Below, piece after piece: positions 49,819 through 53,952 of a stretch of 53,952 nt of DNA. Each line of letters opens with the position of its first letter. Position 1 is the first letter of the stretch. Below the pieces are notes generated by a model. The model was given only the letters and a program-made list of their open reading frames with translations, was not told the origin of the DNA and made no database searches. The position numbers were made by a program, and so were the translations under genes. Source of the DNA: Erysipelotrichaceae bacterium (GTDB taxonomy: Bacteria; Bacillota_I; Bacilli_A; Erysipelotrichales; Erysipelotrichaceae). Location: NCBI GenBank assembly GCA_017442805.1, contig JAFRZA010000023.1:1-53952 (forward strand), given 5' to 3'.

Positions 49819-51423
49819 TTACCTGTAAAGCAGATAGCCGTCCAGGGAAACGTAATTGATGTGCTGGTCGCTGTCGTATTCCACGTTCAGCCGGCTGACT
49901 TCCAGCACGCCTCCCTCCACCTCAAAGCGCAGGGTTTCCGGCGGATTTTCCTCATCGAAGCTGAGGGCGAACTGCCTGATCTGCTCGGTGAGGTCGTACT
50001 CTTCGATCATCACGGTCAGGTCGCTTCTTTCGTAATAGCCGGAGAAGTAGCTGACCGGACGGAAGGCGACAAAGCCGGTGACCGGATAGATCTCCAGCTT
50101 GGTGCTGAAGTAGACGGCGGTGACATCGGGACGGTATCCCGGGTCAACGTCAAAGCCGTAAAGCGTGCCCGGCGGCGCGGAGATCAGATACTGCTGGCGG
50201 TCGGACAGGGTCTCCCGGGCCTGATCGTCCAGATAGTCGTAGGCGGAAAGCAGTCTCTTCTGCTGTTCAGCGGGAACGTTGCTGTTGGGAATGATGACGT
50301 TGTCAGCCGTCAGCATGCCATTGTCCTTCAGGACTTTCTCGATGATGCCCTGCTGCCAACGGTTGGCCACGGATACGCAGTTGAGCGGTCCGACGGACAC
50401 CAGCAGGCAGATGACGGCCATGGCCGCAAACAGCCACTTTACCTTCTTCATCAGAATCGCGTCGATAATGAACAGGATGGCGACCAGGTTACAGGCCAGC
50501 GACAGACAGCGCCAGGCGGTCAGGCCCAGCTCGCTGACCCGGATGTAGATGGCGACGGCCTGGATCAGCACGATCGGCAGCATCAGCCAGCCGCCGATGC
50601 GCAGATAGCTCTTATGAGCGTCCTGCTGCTCGCCGCGTACCGACAGGTAGTAGCCGCAGAACATCAAAAGCGCGATCGAGGCGAAGATGTTGATGCGTCC
50701 CTTGGGCAGATTCAGGGTAATGATGCTCTTGAACAGGTAGATGTACAGGATCACCAGCAGAAGCAGGTAGATGACCAGCGAAGCCTTGTTGATGATCAGG
50801 CTGTAGGCGTTGGGCATGCTGACCTCTTCGCCCTGCTGGGGAATGGAAGCCAGGAAGTGGTTGACGCCGATGACGGTGTAGATCAGTACGGAGAGCACTT
50901 CATAGACCTTCCAGACGTCGTCGATGCCGTAGATCAGGTTGTCGAAGGCGGCGATGCAGATGCATACGCCCACTTCAACCACGGTTGTCAGTAATCCGGT
51001 ATAGAAGGCCTGAGAAAGCAGATACCCGAAGGTGCTCTCACTGCCGGCGGTCCGGTAGACCTCAAAGACGATCAGACAGACGACGCAGGCGCAGACGCCG
51101 AAATAGGCCATGATCATGAAGGTGTTGTCATCATAGCGATCCAGAAGGACCGTACATACCAGAATGGAGATGACGGAGGCAGCCAGGCTGATCAGCGGGG
51201 AGAAACCGTATCTCTCCCGCAGAAGACTGACATACAGACTCACCAGCATTCCCAGCGCCACGGCCATGGTGAAGTAGCCGACGATATCGTCATAGTCTTC
51301 CACAATGATCATGTAACAGATCAGCAGGGCCAGCGCGACGCTGGCGGCGAAGGTCAGCGAGAAGCGGCGGACGCTTTCGCGGTAGCTGTCCGCGAACCGG
51401 CTGATAAGTTCCTTTATTTTCAT
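49819..51423 (-). CDS. DUF4153-like polytopic membrane protein
   Basis: 534 residues with eleven or so hydrophobic helices over residues about 25-380, then a soluble C-terminal domain of about 150 residues (YDYLDDQARETLSDRQQYL, then beta-rich). Such proteins in Bacillota are annotated DUF4153, sometimes DUF4173; the function is unknown. MKIKELISRFADSYRESV at 51423 was chosen since AAAGGA lies nine bases upstream; a longer GTG-initiated frame overlaps the SD. Its promoter (51466-51494) has a palindrome on the -35 and the mRNA begins with a hairpin. Confidence 0.65.
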   Translation of the reverse strand: MKIKELISRFADSYRESVRRFSLTFAASVALALLICYMIIVEDYDDIVGYFTMAVALGMLVSLYVSLLRERYGFSPLISLAASVISILVCTVLLDRYDDNTFMIMAYFGVCACVVCLIVFEVYRTAGSESTFGYLLSQAFYTGLLTTVVEVGVCICIAAFDNLIYGIDDVWKVYEVLSVLIYTVIGVNHFLASIPQQGEEVSMPNAYSLIINKASLVIYLLLLVILYIYLFKSIITLNLPKGRINIFASIALLMFCGYYLSVRGEQQDAHKSYLRIGGWLMLPIVLIQAVAIYIRVSELGLTAWRCLSLACNLVAILFIIDAILMKKVKWLFAAMAVICLLVSVGPLNCVSVANRWQQGIIEKVLKDNGMLTADNVIIPNSNVPAEQQKRLLSAYDYLDDQARETLSDRQQYLISAPPGTLYGFDVDPGYRPDVTAVYFSTKLEIYPVTGFVAFRPVSYFSGYYERSDLTVMIEEYDLTEQIRQFALSFDEENPPETLRFEVEGGVLEVSRLNVEYDSDQHINYVSLDGYLLYR

Positions 51424-51441
51424 TAGAATCATCCTTTCGCT

Positions 51442-51459
51442 CACGGCTCTTCAGCCGTG
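51442..51459 (-). promoter_or_regulatory. Hairpin at the 5' end of the DUF4153-like mRNA
   Basis: CACGGCT-GAAG-AGCCGTG, a seven-base-pair stem with a GNRA-like tetraloop, falling at the predicted transcription start (near 51459) and 18 bases before the start codon. Possible 5'-end stabiliser; no U tract. Confidence 0.6.
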
Positions 51460-51465
51460 AATTCT

Positions 51466-51502
51466 ATTATATGCCAATCCTCCGGTGATGTAAAATCACC
51501 GG
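51466..51502 (-). promoter_or_regulatory. Promoter with palindrome for the DUF4153-like gene
   Basis: On the minus strand TTTACA (51494-51489), 17 bases, TATAAT (51471-51466). The -35 lies in an inverted repeat with eight-base arms CCGGTGAT (51482-51489) and ATCACCGG (51495-51502), a candidate operator. Confidence 0.65.
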
Positions 51503-51513
51503 GAGAGGACAAA

Positions 51514-51537
51514 GAAAAATCTCCTGACGGAGATTTT
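51514..51537 (-). terminator. Terminator of tRNA-Leu(CAG)
   Basis: Nine-base-pair stem AAAATCTCC/GGAGATTTT with a four-base loop; on the minus strand followed by TCTTTG. Confidence 0.8.
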
Positions 51538-51547
51538 CGCTTTCTGA

Positions 51548-51632
51548 TGGTGCACCAGGTGAGACTTGAACTCACACGGGTCTCCCCACACGCCCCTGAA
51601 ACGTGCGCGTCTGCCGATTTCGCCACTGGTGC
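51548..51632 (-). tRNA. tRNA-Leu, anticodon CAG
   Basis: Minus strand: acceptor GCACCAG/CTGGTGC plus encoded ACCA. Anticodon stem CACGT/GCGTG with loop TTCAGGG gives anticodon CAG. A long variable arm (GGGGAGACCC) marks the class II fold; T arm GTTCAAGTC. 85 bases. Reads CUG leucine codons. Confidence 0.95.
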
Positions 51633-51643
51633 AGTGCTTAATC

Positions 51644-51671
51644 ATAATACACCATTTTTCCGACAATGCAA
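51644..51671 (-). promoter_or_regulatory. Promoter of tRNA-Leu(CAG)
   Basis: On the minus strand TTGCAT (51671-51666), 16 bases, TATTAT (51649-51644). Confidence 0.55.
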
Positions 51672-51708
51672 AGATTTTTTTCAAAAATCGTATTTTTCCG
51701 GCCTCTGG

Positions 51709-51737
51709 TTGCGGCTGTGGCGGTTAGAAAGTACAAT
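51709..51737 (+). promoter_or_regulatory. Promoter of the chromate-transporter-type pair
   Basis: TTGCGG (51709-51714), 17 bases, TACAAT (51732-51737). The predicted transcription start falls on the ATG at 51744, and no SD is present. Confidence 0.5.
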
Positions 51738-51743
51738 ATAGTT

Positions 51744-52304
51744 ATGTTAAGAAAAGCCTGGATGTTATTCATCAATACCTTTACGATCTCGATGACCGCC
51801 AACTCCGGCTATGCCATCATCGGGGTCATGAAAAACCGCTTCGTCGACAGGTACGGCTGGTTCAGCCGTGAGGAAATGAACAACTACATCGCCATGGCCC
51901 AGTCCTGTCCCGGCCCGATGGCGGTCAGTTCATCGATGATCATCGGCTATCAGAGCGCCGGCTTCATCGGCGCCTTTGCGGCCGTTCTGGGCGTCATCAT
52001 TCCGCCCTTTGTGATGATGATCGTCGTCACTTACTTCTATACCTTCATCGCCACCAACCCCTATGTCCGCCTCTTCATCACCGGCATGCAGGCCGGCGTC
52101 TGCGCGCTTTTGATGGATGTCATTCTGGGACTGTTCGAAGGCGTCATAAAGATGAAAAGCTGGTTCTACTACCTGCTGATCATCCTGCTGTTTCTGATCG
52201 TCAGGCTGACGGATCTTTCCGTCTTCCTGCTGGCCATTCTCTGCCTCATCATCGCCGTCGTCAAGACGCTGCTGTTTACCGGAAAGATGGAGGAAAAGGC
52301 ATGA
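51744..52304 (+). CDS. Chromate-transporter-family protein, N-terminal-type half
   Basis: 186 residues with about five hydrophobic helices. GYAIIGVMKNRFVDRYGW and AMAQSCPGPMAVSSSMIIGY (PGP motif) are typical of the CHR domain. Two-gene short ChrA pairs are common in Bacillota; the true substrate of many is unknown and chromate efflux should not be assumed. The frame opens further upstream but 51744 is the first plausible Met; no SD precedes it. The stop overlaps the next ATG (ATGA), so the halves are co-translated. Confidence 0.9.
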   Translation: MLRKAWMLFINTFTISMTANSGYAIIGVMKNRFVDRYGWFSREEMNNYIAMAQSCPGPMAVSSSMIIGYQSAGFIGAFAAVLGVIIPPFVMMIVVTYFYTFIATNPYVRLFITGMQAGVCALLMDVILGLFEGVIKMKSWFYYLLIILLFLIVRLTDLSVFLLAILCLIIAVVKTLLFTGKMEEKA

Positions 52305-52870
52305 TAAGCGTGATCGCGATTTTCCTGAGCTTTCTCAAGATCGGCCTGTTTGCCTTCGGCGGCGCCTACGCCGTCCTTCCTCTGATCGAGGAGGAAATGG
52401 TGATCAACACCGGCTGGATGACCTTTGCGGAATTCTCCGACCTGGTCGCCATCGACGAGCTGACTCCCGGCCCGATCATCATCAACTCGGCGACCTTCAT
52501 CGGCATGAAGCTGGGCGGTCTGCCCGGCGCTTTGGCCGCCACCCTTGGCTGCATTCTGCCCGGATGCGTCATTTCGCTGTTACTGGTGGTGCTCTACCGC
52601 AAATACCGCGAGATCCCGGTCATCGCCGAAGCGATGCGCACCCTGAGATGCATGGCCGTGGCGTTGATCTTCTCCGTGCTGCTGAAGATGCTGGTGTCCG
52701 CCATCTTCCCCTCGGGACTGAACAACGTTTCCGACATCAGCCTTCTGACCCTGGCACTGGTCGTGGCGTCCTTCTACGTGATGCGGAAATATAAGACCAA
52801 CCCGCTCTATGTCATGCTGGCCTGCGGCGGCATAACCCTGATGCTCTCTCTGATTTCCGGCACCGCGTAA
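52301..52870 (+). CDS. Chromate-transporter-family protein, C-terminal-type half
   Basis: 189 residues, homologous partner of the preceding gene. FLKIGLFAFGGAYAVLPLIEE and VAIDELTPGPIIINSATFIG (PGP motif) are family signatures; further helices fill the C-terminus. Overlaps its partner by four bases. The pair probably forms one antiparallel transporter, since each half alone has an odd helix number. Confidence 0.9.
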   Translation: MISVIAIFLSFLKIGLFAFGGAYAVLPLIEEEMVINTGWMTFAEFSDLVAIDELTPGPIIINSATFIGMKLGGLPGALAATLGCILPGCVISLLLVVLYRKYREIPVIAEAMRTLRCMAVALIFSVLLKMLVSAIFPSGLNNVSDISLLTLALVVASFYVMRKYKTNPLYVMLACGGITLMLSLISGTA

Positions 52871-52894
52871 AATATCATGAAAAGAGGATCTCAT

Positions 52895-53644
52895 ATGAAA
52901 AAGACATTTATCATGACGCTGTGCGCCGCGCTGGCGCTCAGCCTGGTTACCGGCTGTTCATCATCGCCTTCCGGGCCGGATCAGCCCTCGGGCGATCAGG
53001 CGAAAAAGGCTGATCCCGCCAGAGGCTGGATCTATGATGCCGAATACGAAGCCGGCTTTGACGCCGACAGCTTCACCGCCCGTGACGGCACCCACATCGA
53101 CGCGCATAAGGACCTCATCGTTCCCTTCATCAACATCGACTCGGCTGATGCCGCCAAGGCCAACGATGAGATCAAGTCCATCTACTTCGATCTCGCTGAC
53201 GCCTTCAACTATGACTGTCAGGAGAAGATCTGGTGGGAAAAGTCGTCATACACGGCCTATCAGTATGAAAACACGGTCTCCGCGATGCTGAAGCTGACCT
53301 ACGGCGGTACGGCGGAGGAAGACGCTTCCCATTACGGCTACTGCTTTGATGTAAAGGACGGCCACCGCCTCAGTTTCGCCGAAGCCATCCGGCTTCTGAA
53401 CTACAGCGAAGACGACGTGATCGCAAAGCTCTCTGACGCTGCCGCCGGGAAGCTGAAATCCTTCGTTGATCCGTCAGCCTATGACGCTGACTACCGCGAT
53501 ACCGTCGATCAGCTGAAGCGCGACGTAGCCGGCGGATCCCTGCAGTACGTCATCACCTCCTCCGGTGAGCTGGGCGTGGTCATCGTCCTGCTGGCTCTGG
53601 ATATGGAGACCGGTTATTTCCCGTCCTACGTCGTCATTAAGTAA
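52895..53644 (+). CDS. Predicted lipoprotein with DUF3298/RsiV-like domain
   Basis: 249 residues. Lipobox LVTGC near residue 20 and a Ser/Pro/Gly-rich linker, then a single globular domain. Features such as YQYENTVSAMLKLTYG, YGYCFDVKDGHRLSFAEA and the end YFPSYVVIK recall DUF3298/DUF4163-type domains of anti-sigma RsiV-like proteins, but I cannot confirm it; no sigma factor gene is beside it. The start at 52895 has AAAGAGGAT eight bases upstream. It follows the transporter pair by 24 bases and may be co-transcribed. Confidence 0.6.
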   Translation: MKKTFIMTLCAALALSLVTGCSSSPSGPDQPSGDQAKKADPARGWIYDAEYEAGFDADSFTARDGTHIDAHKDLIVPFINIDSADAAKANDEIKSIYFDLADAFNYDCQEKIWWEKSSYTAYQYENTVSAMLKLTYGGTAEEDASHYGYCFDVKDGHRLSFAEAIRLLNYSEDDVIAKLSDAAAGKLKSFVDPSAYDADYRDTVDQLKRDVAGGSLQYVITSSGELGVVIVLLALDMETGYFPSYVVIK

Positions 53645-53670
53645 AAAAGAAAAAAAGCGCAAAAGAAAAA

Positions 53671-53698
53671 ATGTCCGGTGACCGGACATTTTCTTTTT
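53671..53698. terminator. Bidirectional terminator between lipoprotein and tRNA-Arg
   Basis: Stem ATGTCCGG/CCGGACAT with a three-base loop; T-rich tail on the plus strand and A-rich left flank that becomes a T run on the minus strand. Confidence 0.9.
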
Positions 53699-53700
53699 CA

Positions 53701-53777
53701 TGGCGCCCCCGACAGGGCTCGAACCTGCGACCTTTTGGATCGGAGCCAAACACTCTATCCAGCTGAGCTACGGGGGC
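53701..53777 (-). tRNA. tRNA-Arg, anticodon CCG
   Basis: Minus strand: acceptor GCCCCCG/CGGGGGC, discriminator G and encoded CCA. Anticodon stem TTTGG/CCAAA, loop CTCCGAT, anticodon CCG. T arm GCAGGTTCGAGCCCTGT. 77 bases with CCA. Reads CGG arginine codons. Confidence 0.96.
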
Positions 53778-53787
53778 GGCTGTGTTC

Positions 53788-53816
53788 ATTATATACCACC
53801 CTGATGATCCTGGGAA
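53788..53816 (-). promoter_or_regulatory. Promoter of tRNA-Arg overlapping the end of the upstream gene
   Basis: On the minus strand TTCCCA (53816-53811), 17 bases, TATAAT (53793-53788). The -10 box overlaps the TAA stop (53791-53789) of the gene entering from the right. Confidence 0.65.
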
Positions 53817-53952
53817 CAGTAAATTTCATACTGCCTGATCGCCTTCAGATAAAGGCTGTCCCGGTACTGCCGGCGGCTGACCAGGGTGTTCTTGAGGGTG
53901 TAGTAAGCCAGATCGTAATCATTGGCTTCCTGGGAAATGTGCGCCAGGATGA
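53789..53952 (-). CDS. C-terminal end of an unrecognised gene
   Basis: An open frame enters from the right edge and ends at TAA. The 53 visible codons read ILAHISQEANDYDLAYYTLK then NTLVSRRQYRDSLYLK and a tail YEIYCSQDHQGGI; amphipathic helices are likely, possibly a TPR-like or helical-repeat end. Too little is present to name a family. The coding potential is supported by consistent codon use and by the lack of stops over its 164 bases. Confidence 0.6.
   Translation of the reverse strand, partial: ILAHISQEANDYDLAYYTLKNTLVSRRQYRDSLYLKAIRQYEIYCSQDHQGGI

Noticed and set aside
51744..52870. Calling the transporter pair a chromate resistance system
   Set aside because: Family membership is clear but many Bacillota members have no proven chromate role; the surrounding genes give no metal-resistance context.

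Overview
The window looks like one contiguous chromosomal segment of a Gram-positive bacterium of the Bacillota, of fairly high GC for that group. An Erysipelotrichia-like lineage is my best guess, but it is an inference. The supports are the helicase-loading pair DnaB/DnaI (a Bacillota trait), zinc-type S14, a zinc-lid adenylate kinase, the polA-mutM-coaE neighbourhood, strong AGGAGG ribosome binding sites and sigma-A type promoters (TTGACA/TATAAT-like). No phage, insertion sequence, CRISPR array or rRNA operon was seen.

Layout. (1) 1-11491, minus strand: the S10-spc ribosomal protein supercluster, read rpsJ to rpsC to secY-adk-infA. rpmD (L30) is missing between rpsE and rplO, and map is missing between adk and infA. 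Upstream of rpsJ lie two promoters, an intrinsic-terminator-like hairpin between them, and a folded leader. (2) 11589-16755, plus strand: a DUF362 protein, an XRE-like regulator and a 1123-residue secreted protein with SLH-like repeats. (3) 16821-25291 and on to 30734, minus strand: a TraX-like membrane protein, then an apparent operon dnaB-dnaI-pfkA-pyk-M29 aminopeptidase-small membrane protein, then an apparent operon of a ZnuA-like lipoprotein, polA and a fused mutM-coaE gene. Further upstream are radC preceded by two tiny membrane-protein genes, and a Cof-type phosphatase. (4) 30824-37790, mostly minus: nitroreductase, HAD phosphatase (plus strand), RNA m5C methyltransferase, uppP, a lipoprotein alpha/beta hydrolase and two nucleoside hydrolases, continuing upstream into an M32 carboxypeptidase and a CBS-domain inorganic pyrophosphatase (to 40930). 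(5) 41056-46282, plus strand: an aminotransferase with a chorismate-mutase-like N-terminus coupled to a HAD hydrolase, tRNA-Leu(UAG), an S9 peptidase and a RelB/YoeB-type toxin-antitoxin module. (6) 46319-51632, minus: a HAD/GH42 beta-galactosidase/C26 amidotransferase operon, tRNA-Glu(UUC), a DUF4153-like membrane protein and tRNA-Leu(CAG). (7) 51744-53952: a two-gene chromate-transporter-type pair, a lipoprotein, tRNA-Arg(CCG) on the minus strand and the end of an unrecognised minus-strand gene.

Most of the window is housekeeping: translation, protein export, DNA replication and repair, glycolysis, cell-wall lipid recycling and peptide or nucleoside salvage. The points most worth a second look are the double-promoter/terminator/leader arrangement in front of the S10 operon, the MutM-CoaE fusion with a possible internal CoaE start, two unannotated-size membrane peptides whose first ribosome binding site is buried in a terminator-like hairpin, arginine-rich disordered extensions on both S5 and S3, a ZnuA-family lipoprotein that has lost its metal-binding histidines, a lipoprotein that joins a repeat domain to an alpha/beta hydrolase, and a chorismate-mutase-like/aminotransferase fusion. 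All calls come from reading the sequence; no database search was run.
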